From assembly GCA_964463135.1 (NCBI GenBank), contig CAYXBA010000001.1:124001-188000 (forward strand): a stretch of DNA of 64,000 bases. The letters are read 5' to 3'. This document shows, piece by piece, positions 25,480-34,182 of the stretch; within the stretch, counting starts at the first letter, position 1, and each line of letters starts with the position of its first letter. The notes below the pieces were generated by a model. That model did no database searches and was not told the DNA's origin. It saw nothing but the letters and a program-made list of their open reading frames with translations. The position numbers and the translations under genes were made by a program. This stretch comes from UBA6898 sp964463135. GTDB lineage: Bacteria; Nitrospirota; Thermodesulfovibrionia; Thermodesulfovibrionales; UBA6898.

Positions 25480-27900
25480 ATGCCAAAGACAAAGGAAACA
25501 AAGAAGAGTTCCACAGCAAAGGTAACAGTCGATAACGCACGGATAGATCGGCTAAAAGAGCAGCACATGAGCACACCTCAGACCCTCGACAACGAGCGTG
25601 TCAGGATAATGGCAGAGATTTACGAAAGTACCGCCGGATACCAGCAGATTCTCCGGAGGGCTAAATTCTTTGAACAAGTAATTGAAAGGAAGAAGTTGTA
25701 TATCGACGAGAATATAATTGTGGGTAGTATGGCAAGTACCGTTAATGGTGTTTACACTTACCCTGAATGGAATGTGCAATGGATGAAAGAAGAGAATACC
25801 GTTGAAAACTCCAAGACCGAAGAAGACCGGAAGGCTAATAAATGGGCGCTTGAATACTGGGACAAGTGGGCATTAAGGCCACGGGCTGACGAAATCTTCA
25901 TTAAAAAATATGGTTATGACCCGGACCCTGTGTACAAAGCAGGGCTTGTTGCTGAATTTATGTCGTGGCCGGGCGGCGGTGGTAACCTCAATTACCCCAG
26001 GGTTTATAACGAAGGACTTGCCAGCATGATGGCGGAAGTGAAAGAAAGGCAGATGGCCCTCGACATGCGTTTGCCGAATGCGTCAAAGTTTTATTTCTAC
26101 GAAGCAAGCCTCATCACCATGCAGGCTGTTATCAGGTTAGCGCATCGTTATGCCGAACTGGCCCGGGAAATGGCAGCAAATGAAAAAAGCGAAACCCGCA
26201 AAGCCGAACTTTTAGCCATTGCCGAAACCTGCGAATGGGTTCCGGAACACCCGGCACGCAACCTGCGCGAAGCCATTCAGTGCCATTTCCTCTGCCACAT
26301 CTGTGCCGAAATCGAACAGGTGGGATGCGGGTATTCCGAGGCTTACCTGGGCCAGAACCTGGAGCCTTTCTATAAAAAAGATATGGAAGCCGGTTTAACA
26401 AGCCCCGAAGAGGCTACCTATTTATTGAAACTTCTTTTTATAAAGCTGAACGAAATAGGTTATTACTACGGAGCAAAAGTCGCGCTGGCGAACTCAGCCG
26501 ACCTGGGTCAGAGCATTTCCCTCGGAGGTTATACCATTGATGGTGAGGATGCCACTGCCGAAATGGATTACCATGTGCTGGATGCCGCAAACTATCTTCA
26601 TTTGCCACAGCCCCCGCTTACCTGCATTTACACCGAAAAGATGAGTGGTAAATTTCTGGAAAAGGTCCTCGATGTAATAGGCACAGGTATCGGAATGCCC
26701 CAGTTTGTAAATGGCAATTTGATGATGTTGCGTGCTTTAAATCTTTTTGCAGACTCAAAGAAAGGGCTTACCCTCGAAAAAGCAAGGCGCACCTGTATCG
26801 GGGCTTGTGTCGGAAGTTATATCCCTTATGAAACCGGGCACCCCGTAGAAGGGCAGCCAAATCTCGGCAAAGTACTTGAACTAACCCTGAACGATGGCTT
26901 CGATCCACGCCTGAAACAACAGATTGGACCCAAAACCGGAAATCCGGCGAATTTTAAAAATTTCGAAGAATTGTATGCAGCCTTCGAGAAACAACTCCAG
27001 TTCTGTGAAGATACGCTGCGAAGGGAAGCATGGATTGCCAGTATTCTGTGCGCCGAATACCTGCCTGTTACCTGGCGCTCGCTTCTTACCGGAGGCTGCA
27101 TTGAAACAGGCACCGAAGTTTGGAATGGAGGGGCCAATTACTACACCGTAGCCCAGATTGTTGTGGGCGGGATTGATGCCGCAAACGGCTTAATGGCTGT
27201 TAAAAAACTGGTTTTCGACGATAAAAAAACAACCATGCCGGAGTTGTTGAAAGCCCTGGCAGCCAACTTTGAAGGTGAATATGAAAAAATAGGGAAAATG
27301 TGTTACGAAGCTCCAAAGCATGGTAACGATATTCCTGAAATGAACCGGTTCACCCGCAGGGTATATAACTCCATTTATCAGGCATTTCAAAATGTAGAAG
27401 GAGGAGGTAATTACATCAGCAAAGACATCAAGTCGGCGCCCGATGCTTATACCAAGAGTATTCACAACATGATGGGTATGGTAACCGGAGCATTGCCCAC
27501 CGGTAAAAAAGCAGGTGTTGCACTTTCCGATGGGAGTTTGTCGGCCATGCCGGGCACCGATGTAAACGGACCTACCGCGCTGGTGATGTCCGCGGCAAAA
27601 AGTATGGATTCCATCAAGTTCACCGCAACGCACATGAACATGAAACTCCCTCCTGATCAGCTGAAAACACGCAAGGGTAGAGAAAATGTTCTGAATCTGG
27701 TTAAAACCTATTTCGACAATGAAGGCTATCACATTCAGTTCAATGTTCTGGACACCGCAATACTCAGGGACGCACAGAAGCATCCTGAAAAATACCGCGA
27801 TCTCGTGGTTCGGGTGGCGGGTTTCAGTGCCTTCTTCACCAAGTTGCACGTCGGCGTGCAGAATGAGGTTATCGAGCGCACCTTGCAGAGTTTCAAATAG
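25480..27900 (+). CDS. Glycyl radical enzyme 2 (pyruvate formate-lyase superfamily, unusual thiyl loop)
   Basis: An 806-residue glycyl radical enzyme. RVAGFSAFF puts the radical at Gly781, 26 residues from the end as in GRE 1. The thiyl loop reads CIGACVGSYIP with Cys443 at the expected distance (338 residues) from the glycine; position +2 is Gly445, so the Cys-X-Glu pair of eliminases and arylacetate decarboxylases is absent. An extra Cys439 lies four residues before. The N terminus has about 20 Lys/Thr-rich residues. Codon choice is richer in A/T than in neighbours, suggesting separate ancestry. Downstream are a PFK-like gene, activase, Fe-S protein and transporters. Substrate unknown; it could be a C-C adding, C-S cleaving or other GRE type. 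Confidence 0.9.
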   Translation: MPKTKETKKSSTAKVTVDNARIDRLKEQHMSTPQTLDNERVRIMAEIYESTAGYQQILRRAKFFEQVIERKKLYIDENIIVGSMASTVNGVYTYPEWNVQWMKEENTVENSKTEEDRKANKWALEYWDKWALRPRADEIFIKKYGYDPDPVYKAGLVAEFMSWPGGGGNLNYPRVYNEGLASMMAEVKERQMALDMRLPNASKFYFYEASLITMQAVIRLAHRYAELAREMAANEKSETRKAELLAIAETCEWVPEHPARNLREAIQCHFLCHICAEIEQVGCGYSEAYLGQNLEPFYKKDMEAGLTSPEEATYLLKLLFIKLNEIGYYYGAKVALANSADLGQSISLGGYTIDGEDATAEMDYHVLDAANYLHLPQPPLTCIYTEKMSGKFLEKVLDVIGTGIGMPQFVNGNLMMLRALNLFADSKKGLTLEKARRTCIGACVGSYIPYETGHPVEGQPNLGKVLELTLNDGFDPRLKQQIGPKTGNPANFKNFEELYAAFEKQLQFCEDTLRREAWIASILCAEYLPVTWRSLLTGGCIETGTEVWNGGANYYTVAQIVVGGIDAANGLMAVKKLVFDDKKTTMPELLKALAANFEGEYEKIGKMCYEAPKHGNDIPEMNRFTRRVYNSIYQAFQNVEGGGNYISKDIKSAPDAYTKSIHNMMGMVTGALPTGKKAGVALSDGSLSAMPGTDVNGPTALVMSAAKSMDSIKFTATHMNMKLPPDQLKTRKGRENVLNLVKTYFDNEGYHIQFNVLDTAILRDAQKHPEKYRDLVVRVAGFSAFFTKLHVGVQNEVIERTLQSFK

Positions 27901-27918
27901 TGCAGAGATTCAACTAAT

Positions 27919-27953
27919 CCGGTACGGTGTGGCGCTCCGTCACGCCGTACCGG
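27919..27953 (+). terminator. Strong hairpin after GRE 2 gene
   Basis: CCGGTACGGTGTGGC, a 5-base loop, then GTCACGCCGTACCGG: a 15-base stem with one G-T type mismatch pair and one further mismatch. No T-run follows, so it may stabilise the GRE mRNA or attenuate rather than fully terminate before the PFK-like gene 83 bases on. Confidence 0.6.
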
Positions 27954-28035
27954 AAGTTCTCCGATAAACAACACAACACGCCAGGATGAAAGGCCATGAA
28001 TACAGGAACAAAAAAATTAACAAGGGAGATGCATT

Positions 28036-29193
28036 ATGGATATAGATAATAGACGCATTGCTATCAATGTTGGCGCCGGCTTTGTCCCGGGGATGAATTC
28101 CGTGATTATGGGTGTTGCCATGGCAGCCGGTAAATTGGGATGGGAGGTCGTCGGCATCCGGGACGGGTTTGAAGGGGTGCTGCATCCGGAGCGCTATCCC
28201 GATGGCGGACTGGTGACCCTCAGCCCCCAACTGGTTGAGAACCTGGATCCGGCCGGCGGTGGTATCCTGGGCCAATCAGTCCGCATCGACCCGTTTAATG
28301 TCCGCACAATAAATAAAGACGATATGGTCGAGGAACTGGATATGTCGGATGAACTGTTGAAAAGGCTGAAGGCAGAAAAGATTGACGCCCTGATTTCCGT
28401 TGTGGGTGGCCAGGGACTGAGCATCCTCTATAAACTTCATCGCAAGGGACTCAAAACAGTCTGCATTCCACGTTCGATCGAGAATGACATTGCCGCCACC
28501 ATGGTCTCCTTCGGGTTCAACAGCGCGCTCAGCGTCACCATCGAAATGCTCGACAAAGCCCGTCAGGCGGCCCAATCTGCCCGGAAGATTGCCGTGGTGG
28601 AGGTCCTTGGAGACCAGGCCGGATGGATTGCGCTGCAGGCCGGCATTGCAGTCTGTGCCGATGCGGTGCTGATTCCTGAGATCCCCTGCGATCTTAAAAT
28701 GGTGGCAGAGAGGTTGAAGGAAAAGATATCACCCCGGAGGCCTTACGGGCTGGTTGTGGTGGCCGAAGGCGCGAAGTTCATTAATAACCCTGAAAAAAAG
28801 GAATCTGTATCCTCCCTCAAAGCTTCTCTGTCGCCGCTGGCAACAGGTGAGGCAAGCGAACACGTCATTCATAGCTCTGGGCAGGCAGCTGAGACTGTGG
28901 CGACCAGGCTGCAGCTTCTGATTGCCGAGGAAACCTATCCGCTCGTCATTGGTCCATGGGTAAGGGGCGGCGACCCTACAGCTGTGGACCGGCAACTGGG
29001 CCTGGGTTACGGTGCCGGGGCAGTAAGGGCCCTGAATGCAGGCAAAAATGGGGAGATGGTGGCTTTTGTTCCACCAGACATGAAGTTCGTGCCGCTGGCT
29101 GATGCGATCAACAAAGTCAGAACAGTGCCCGCAGAGAGCGAATTCCTGAAGATCGCCCAATCGCTTGGCATCTTTCTGGGGAGGGAAGTATGA
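28036..29193 (+). CDS. Phosphofructokinase-like protein with altered active site (module 2)
   Basis: A 385-residue paralogue of the protein at 5651-6808, of identical length and co-linear throughout. It keeps the PFK fold landmarks GAGFVPGMNS, LIPEIPCD and VRGGDPTAVDRQLGLGYGAGAV. The GGDG loop reads VVGGQGLS, with Gln126 in place of the magnesium-binding Asp, and the TIDND catalytic Asp is Glu149 in RSIEND; the MGR motif reads LGD. This copy is slightly closer to canonical PFK than module 1 (it keeps the second glycine and the final Asp151). It overlaps the activase start by 4 bases, so expression is coupled to GRE activation. Function unknown; a kinase on another substrate, or a nucleotide-binding regulatory protein, is possible. 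Confidence 0.82.
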   Translation: MDIDNRRIAINVGAGFVPGMNSVIMGVAMAAGKLGWEVVGIRDGFEGVLHPERYPDGGLVTLSPQLVENLDPAGGGILGQSVRIDPFNVRTINKDDMVEELDMSDELLKRLKAEKIDALISVVGGQGLSILYKLHRKGLKTVCIPRSIENDIAATMVSFGFNSALSVTIEMLDKARQAAQSARKIAVVEVLGDQAGWIALQAGIAVCADAVLIPEIPCDLKMVAERLKEKISPRRPYGLVVVAEGAKFINNPEKKESVSSLKASLSPLATGEASEHVIHSSGQAAETVATRLQLLIAEETYPLVIGPWVRGGDPTAVDRQLGLGYGAGAVRALNAGKNGEMVAFVPPDMKFVPLADAINKVRTVPAESEFLKIAQSLGIFLGREV

Positions 29194-30158
29194 AAAACCA
29201 ATCCAGCAACCCATCTTCTCCGACAGGAACAGTCCTGAATATCCAGCGCTATTGCAGCCATGACGGTCCGGGCATCCGCACCAATGTTTTTCTGAAGGGC
29301 TGCTCGCTGCGCTGTAAATGGTGCGGCAATCCCGAAAGCATCCGGGCGAAGCCTGAAATTGCATACGACCCGAAAAAGTGCACTGGCAAGAAGTGCGGCC
29401 TCTGTCTGAAGTCACCCTTTCCTGAAGGCGCCTTTTATTTTGTGGAGGGCGACGATGAAAAAGTGAAAGTCAACTGGCACCTGGCCATGGACTGCGATGA
29501 GACACACGCTTCGCTATGCCCGACAGGAGCGCTCGAAATGTTCGGCAAAACAATGACCGTAGACGAGGTGCTCGACGAGGTGGAGAAGGACAGCTCCTTC
29601 TACCGTAATACCGGGGGGGGTATGTCAATGAGTGGCGGTGAACTTATGCTGCAAGCTGACTTCAGTGCAGCCTTGCTGGAAGGAGCGCACAAACGCGGTA
29701 TTAATACTGCAATCGAAACAGCCTGCAATGTGCCATGGGCGAACATAGAAAAGGTGCTGCCGCACGTTGACACGATGCTGCACGACCACAAACTGACTAT
29801 TTCTGAGAGGCATAAGAAATGGACCGGAGTGGGCAATGAGCGGATCCTGGCGAATTTCAAGAAAGCCTATGAAACATTCCCCGACATCGACTTCATCGCC
29901 CGTACGCCGCTTATTCCCGGTGTCAATGCCGATGAGGAGCATATCCGGGCTGTACTGGCGTTCATAAGGCCTCACAAGAATGTTATTGACTATGAGCTTC
30001 TGCCGTATCACCGCTTCGGCCTCGGCAAGTACGAGAGCCTGGGCGTTGTGTATCAACTGGATGACTACAAGACACCGTCCGCTGACCTGGTAGCACACCT
30101 CCAGGCCATTATCGATGAAGCCTTTGGACGGACTGACAAAAAGGCGGGGCAACAATGA
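29190..30158 (+). CDS. Glycyl radical enzyme activating enzyme with degenerate ferredoxin domain
   Basis: Radical SAM activase of 322 residues, paralogous to 6821-7804. The radical SAM motif CSLRCKWC is intact at Cys38/42/45 and SGGELMLQADF supplies the SAM-binding SGGE. The inserted ferredoxin-like domain is eroded: the first set reads C-X4-C-X2-C then SPFPE instead of a fourth cysteine with proline, and the second set keeps only two cysteines (DCDETHASLCP), so five of eight ligands remain. At most one of the auxiliary clusters could still form, and incompletely. It overlaps genes on both sides by 4 bases, so it sits in a tightly coupled block and is unlikely to be dead. Confidence 0.9.
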   Translation: MKNQSSNPSSPTGTVLNIQRYCSHDGPGIRTNVFLKGCSLRCKWCGNPESIRAKPEIAYDPKKCTGKKCGLCLKSPFPEGAFYFVEGDDEKVKVNWHLAMDCDETHASLCPTGALEMFGKTMTVDEVLDEVEKDSSFYRNTGGGMSMSGGELMLQADFSAALLEGAHKRGINTAIETACNVPWANIEKVLPHVDTMLHDHKLTISERHKKWTGVGNERILANFKKAYETFPDIDFIARTPLIPGVNADEEHIRAVLAFIRPHKNVIDYELLPYHRFGLGKYESLGVVYQLDDYKTPSADLVAHLQAIIDEAFGRTDKKAGQQ

Positions 30159-31294
30159 GCAGTACAGACAAATCAACAGATATCTATGAACGCCTGGCGA
30201 ATGCGCTGGAAGCGCTTCCGCATGGCTTTCCCCGGACGCCATCCGGAGTGGAAATGAAACTGATAAGGATGGCGTTCACGCCCGAGGAGGTCTCGCTTGC
30301 CGGCCAGCTGACCCGTTTCCCTGAAACTGCAGCCGAAATCGCGAAGCGTGTCGGCATGGATGTAGCCGAGGCAACTGTTTTATTGGAGAGCCTGATTCCC
30401 CGGCGACTGGTCCGTCTCGACTCAAAAGGAATGGCAGCTCCCGGGATGATGCCTACAGCCGAAGGCGAGAAGAAGTACCGGCTGGCCCCGTTCCTGGTTG
30501 GCTGGTATGAAGCCAATATGCGGCTGCTGGGCAAGGAATTTGCCGAACTTTTCGAGCAATACGTGATCGAGGGCGGGGGCGAGAAAATCCTGGCTCCACG
30601 GCCCGGCGTGCTCGGCGTTGTACCGGTGCGCGGTTCGCTCAAGCCCGAGCAGATGAAGGTGATGGAATCCCACCTGGATATCGATGCCCATTTCAAGCGG
30701 CACGAGCGTTTCCTGGTGATTGATTGCGTTTGTAAAAGGGAGCAGGAGCTTCAGGGTCATCATGACTGCAAGCTGCCGATGAAACGTTGCGGATTCGTGG
30801 GTCTGCCGCCTCAGACCCCGCTTGGCGAAAACGTGCTTGACCGGGAGGAGGCTTCAAAGCTCCTGGGTGAGCTCGGGCAACTGGGGCACGTTAACCTGGC
30901 GTTCTACGGCTTTACGATGGGAGCGGACACTCCCCAGTTCGTCGGTACGTGCAACTGCTGCTCGTGCTGCTGTGGAATTCTTCACGGCCAGAAGATCTCC
31001 GGTGTGGCGGAAGGGCCGCAGAGATCGAACTACCGCGCCGTCATTGATACAGAAGGGTGTATTGCCTGCGGCGCATGCATCGAGCGTTGCCCGGTAGACG
31101 CCATCGCTGCGGATGAAAATGGCAAGTCGAAGGTTGAACGGGCAAAGTGTATCGGCTGCGGAGTGTGCGTGATTGGATGCCCAACTGATGCTATCGAATT
31201 GGTGCCGGTATCGGCAGAGGAGTGGTTCCATAATCCCGCCAGTATGGCGGAATGGGAAGAGATGCGTCTGAAGAATATGGCAGAGGAGAAGTAG
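30155..31294 (+). CDS. Winged-helix [4Fe-4S] protein with extra cysteine-rich motif
   Basis: A 379-residue cytoplasmic Fe-S protein. Residues about 40-110 look like a MarR-type winged helix (FPETAAEIAKRVGMDVAEAT then LLESLIPRRLVRLDS). A middle domain has IDCVCKRE (Cys191, Cys193) with more cysteines near 204 and 211, and CNCCSCCCG at 266-274. The C-terminal part is a two-cluster ferredoxin, CIACGACIERCP from 302 and CIGCGVCVIGCP near 331. Such proteins accompany anaerobic redox operons; here it could feed electrons to the activase or GRE, or sense redox state through the winged helix. Four-base overlap with the activase. Exact role unknown. Confidence 0.8.
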   Translation: MSSTDKSTDIYERLANALEALPHGFPRTPSGVEMKLIRMAFTPEEVSLAGQLTRFPETAAEIAKRVGMDVAEATVLLESLIPRRLVRLDSKGMAAPGMMPTAEGEKKYRLAPFLVGWYEANMRLLGKEFAELFEQYVIEGGGEKILAPRPGVLGVVPVRGSLKPEQMKVMESHLDIDAHFKRHERFLVIDCVCKREQELQGHHDCKLPMKRCGFVGLPPQTPLGENVLDREEASKLLGELGQLGHVNLAFYGFTMGADTPQFVGTCNCCSCCCGILHGQKISGVAEGPQRSNYRAVIDTEGCIACGACIERCPVDAIAADENGKSKVERAKCIGCGVCVIGCPTDAIELVPVSAEEWFHNPASMAEWEEMRLKNMAEEK

Positions 31295-31394
31295 CGCATG
31301 ACCCGACGGCCCCTGGTGTCAAATGACTTCGTATCCTCGGCCATGATAGCCCATGAGATGACTGGACTAATCGCAGAGAAAGAGGAATAAAACA

Positions 31395-32258
31395 ATGATT
31401 GAATTTATCACGAAGGCATTGGACCCCATCATTATTATTTTCTTGACGAGCACTATGCTGGCGTGCGGCTTAGGCCTGACAGTAAGACAAATTTTCGCCC
31501 CCTTTCGCAATGTCCGGCTGGCAATCTCGGCAGTGCTGCTGAACTTTCTCGTTGTACCTTTTATCGCAATTGCTGCTTCACGCCTTTTGGGTCTCGAGGA
31601 ATCCCTGCGATATGGGTTGGTTCTGATTGCGATGACCGCGGCAGCCGAGGTGAGCCCGAAGTTCACCGGCAGCGCAAAGGGGGACGTGGGGCTTTCCGTA
31701 GGGTTCCTGGCCCTGTCCCTGGGTATTGCAGTAGTCTACCTCCCTATGATGCTTTCCGTGCTTCTGCCCGACGTTAGCGTTGACAGGGGGCGCTTGCTGG
31801 TCAAGCTTTGCCTGACGCTTGCACTTCCAATAATCCTGGGTCTGTTTGTGAAGGCCCGTTGGGATAGGTTTGCCGACCGCCTGGGTCATTATGTGCACAA
31901 GATATCCTCTGTTGTCATGATGTTGCTGGCCGTCTTACTGGTCATCCTGTACCATAATGATTTCCTCCATCTCATCGGTTCCGGGTCGATCGGCGCCGCT
32001 CTGACCTTCATAGTTGTTTCCTTCATTGCCGGGTATCTGCTTGGCTGGCCGGACCGTGGCGCCCGAGTGGCAATGGCATTCGCCGCCTCAGCACGCAACG
32101 TTGGCATGGCAATGATGGTTGCCACCGGGACTTTCGGTGACCGCCCTCAAGTGATCGTGATGATAGTTCTGACAGTTGTCCTCACGTTGATAGTCCTTCT
32201 GCCGTTATCTGCCCTTCTCGGTCGGAGGGCCTCAGGGCAGGAAATTGCAGCCCAATGA
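31395..32258 (+). CDS. BASS-family (bile acid:sodium symporter-like) membrane transporter, module 2
   Basis: A 287-residue inner-membrane protein with about 8-10 hydrophobic helices, paralogous to 7797-8654. Shared landmarks are ALDPIIIIFLTSTMLACGLG at the N terminus, PFRNVRLAIS, KGDVGLSVGF and the C-terminal ASARNVGMAMMVA segment. Family members move organic anions with sodium. It retains the same relative place as in module 1: after the PFK-like protein and activase, here with an Fe-S gene between. The start follows AAAGAGGAATAAAACA. Its pairing with both GREs makes it the probable carrier of a substrate or product common to the two modules. Confidence 0.8.
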   Translation: MIEFITKALDPIIIIFLTSTMLACGLGLTVRQIFAPFRNVRLAISAVLLNFLVVPFIAIAASRLLGLEESLRYGLVLIAMTAAAEVSPKFTGSAKGDVGLSVGFLALSLGIAVVYLPMMLSVLLPDVSVDRGRLLVKLCLTLALPIILGLFVKARWDRFADRLGHYVHKISSVVMMLLAVLLVILYHNDFLHLIGSGSIGAALTFIVVSFIAGYLLGWPDRGARVAMAFAASARNVGMAMMVATGTFGDRPQVIVMIVLTVVLTLIVLLPLSALLGRRASGQEIAAQ

Positions 32259-32350
32259 ATCGGGAGTCAAGTGTTGGGACAGGACAAAATACGGGCTCTT
32301 TTTTTCAGGAAAGAGCAACCCAGGGATCAGAGCAAAAGGAGAATTGATGT

Positions 32351-34096
32351 ATGAGTGCTGCATATAAGTTTCAATGGCCTACTATGTTTTCGGGTTTGCA
32401 GGGAATGACGTGGGCCGATTTGCCCCGCGAGATCTCTGCCGGAGTCACCCTGGCGGCCCTGATGATCCCCCTGAATATAGGATATGCACAGGTGGCCGGA
32501 CTGCCTCCGGTGTTCGGCCTCTATGCAGGCATTATCCCCCTTGTGATATTTGCGATCTTCACCAGCTCGCGCCATGTCGTGGGAAGCCCGGATGCACCGA
32601 TTGCCGCAATCATGGGAGCAATGCTTATCGGCTTTGCCCCGATAGGAGACCCTCTGCGCGTGCAATATGCCCTGGCCCTTGCTTTGTTGTGCGGTCTGCT
32701 GTTCTTTTTGTTCTGGTTTTTCCGGCTGGCGTTTCTTGCCAATTTTCTCTCCCGGGCCGTGTTGGCCGGCTTCATCACTGGCCTTGGGATTGAGGTGTTG
32801 ACCAACCAGGTCAGGCGGATGCTTGGAGCTGCGCATGGTGAATTGTCGGGCTTGGCGGCGGTCGCCGAACATCTCCATGGTGCGATGGCAACTTCTGTTG
32901 ATACCACGGGTTATTTTGTGGAACTCGTCGCCCTGGTTGAGTCCGTACCTCACGCGAATATTTACTCGGTTGCGATCGGGCTTGGCACTTTCGCTATCGT
33001 GCGTTTAATGAAGAAATACGCTCCCAAAGTACCAGCAGCACTCATAGCTTTGGTCTTGATGACGGTCATTGCAGGAGTGCTCGGCCTTGACCAAAAAGGG
33101 GTAAAAGTGCTGGGGGCCATGCCGTCGGGACTGCCATCCCTGACATTGCCCGATGTGCCGTTAGCAGACTATATGCGCCTGCTGCCGGGCGCTCTGGCAG
33201 TGGTCGGCATCACCCTGTGTGAGGCCTTGCTGCTGGTCCGCAGCTGCAGCCGAAAGAATAACACCAGGGCGGACGGCAACCAGGTGTTGTTTGCCTACGG
33301 CATGGCCAGCATAGCCAGCGGGTTTACCGGCTCGCTGGTCTCCGGCCCAAGTGCCTCGCGCACCGCTGCAATGGACGCTGCTGGGTCCCGCACTCAACTG
33401 TCGAGTTTGATCGCGGCTGCGACGGTGGCGCTGGTCATGGTCTTCTTTACCGACCAGCTTGCGTATCTTCCCACCGCGGCCCTGGCCGGGGTTGTGGCCA
33501 GTGCTGTGTTGAATTTGATCGAAGTCAGGGAGCTTCAAGAATTTTGGCATATGCGCCGGTCTGAATTCTGGGTTGCTGCTGTCTGTCTGCTCAGCGTTCT
33601 TGTGTTTGGGCCGCTGCAGGCTGTTGTCATTGCCTTTTTGCTTGCTACGATCGATCTGCTCCGGCGGGCGTCCCGGCCCGGCACCTGGGTGCTGAAGGAA
33701 GCGCCTGACGGCAGCCATTTTATCCCTGAGGGAACAGACCATGCCCCTGATACTCCGGGGATAATCTTTTATCGTTTTGGCGCACCGCTTTATTTCGCAA
33801 ACGCCACTCTTTTTGAAGAAGAGGTCGAAAAACTGGTCACGCAGGCCGCCACACCCGTTAAATGGTTTGTGCTGGATGCGGAAGCGATGGTTGATATTGA
33901 CACCACCGGATTAGAAACACTGCATCAGGTCCTGACGATGCTGTCGAAACGCGGCGTGACCGTTGCCGTCAGCCGCGCCAATCAGTCCACTGCTGCTTTG
34001 TTGGCAAATTATCATCTGATGCACCTGATCGGAGAGAATCGCCTTTACCCGACCAACCGCCATGCGATCGCCGCATTCCGCAAGGAGAAGGGGTAA
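32351..34096 (+). CDS. SulP-family anion transporter with STAS domain
   Basis: A 581-residue SulP (SLC26-type) transporter. Twelve or so membrane helices span about 30-430; LYAGIIPLVIFAIF and VSGPSASRTAAMDAAGSRTQ resemble the family core, and a STAS domain occupies about 455-575 with VLDAEAMVDIDTTGLETLHQ. SulP proteins exchange sulfate, bicarbonate, oxalate and other dicarboxylates. Next to a desulfinase-like gene, transport of sulfate or sulfite-type anions is attractive but not proven. A hairpin GCTCTTT...AAAGAGC (about 32295-32316) precedes it. Confidence 0.9.
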   Translation: MSAAYKFQWPTMFSGLQGMTWADLPREISAGVTLAALMIPLNIGYAQVAGLPPVFGLYAGIIPLVIFAIFTSSRHVVGSPDAPIAAIMGAMLIGFAPIGDPLRVQYALALALLCGLLFFLFWFFRLAFLANFLSRAVLAGFITGLGIEVLTNQVRRMLGAAHGELSGLAAVAEHLHGAMATSVDTTGYFVELVALVESVPHANIYSVAIGLGTFAIVRLMKKYAPKVPAALIALVLMTVIAGVLGLDQKGVKVLGAMPSGLPSLTLPDVPLADYMRLLPGALAVVGITLCEALLLVRSCSRKNNTRADGNQVLFAYGMASIASGFTGSLVSGPSASRTAAMDAAGSRTQLSSLIAAATVALVMVFFTDQLAYLPTAALAGVVASAVLNLIEVRELQEFWHMRRSEFWVAAVCLLSVLVFGPLQAVVIAFLLATIDLLRRASRPGTWVLKEAPDGSHFIPEGTDHAPDTPGIIFYRFGAPLYFANATLFEEEVEKLVTQAATPVKWFVLDAEAMVDIDTTGLETLHQVLTMLSKRGVTVAVSRANQSTAALLANYHLMHLIGENRLYPTNRHAIAAFRKEKG

Positions 34097-34182
34097 ACGA
34101 CGCAGGAAACTACAGCGTAGAGTGAGATGCATCCGGTAATATCGGGTTGGGGTAAGTCCATAATTTTTATAGGGAGAACGTT

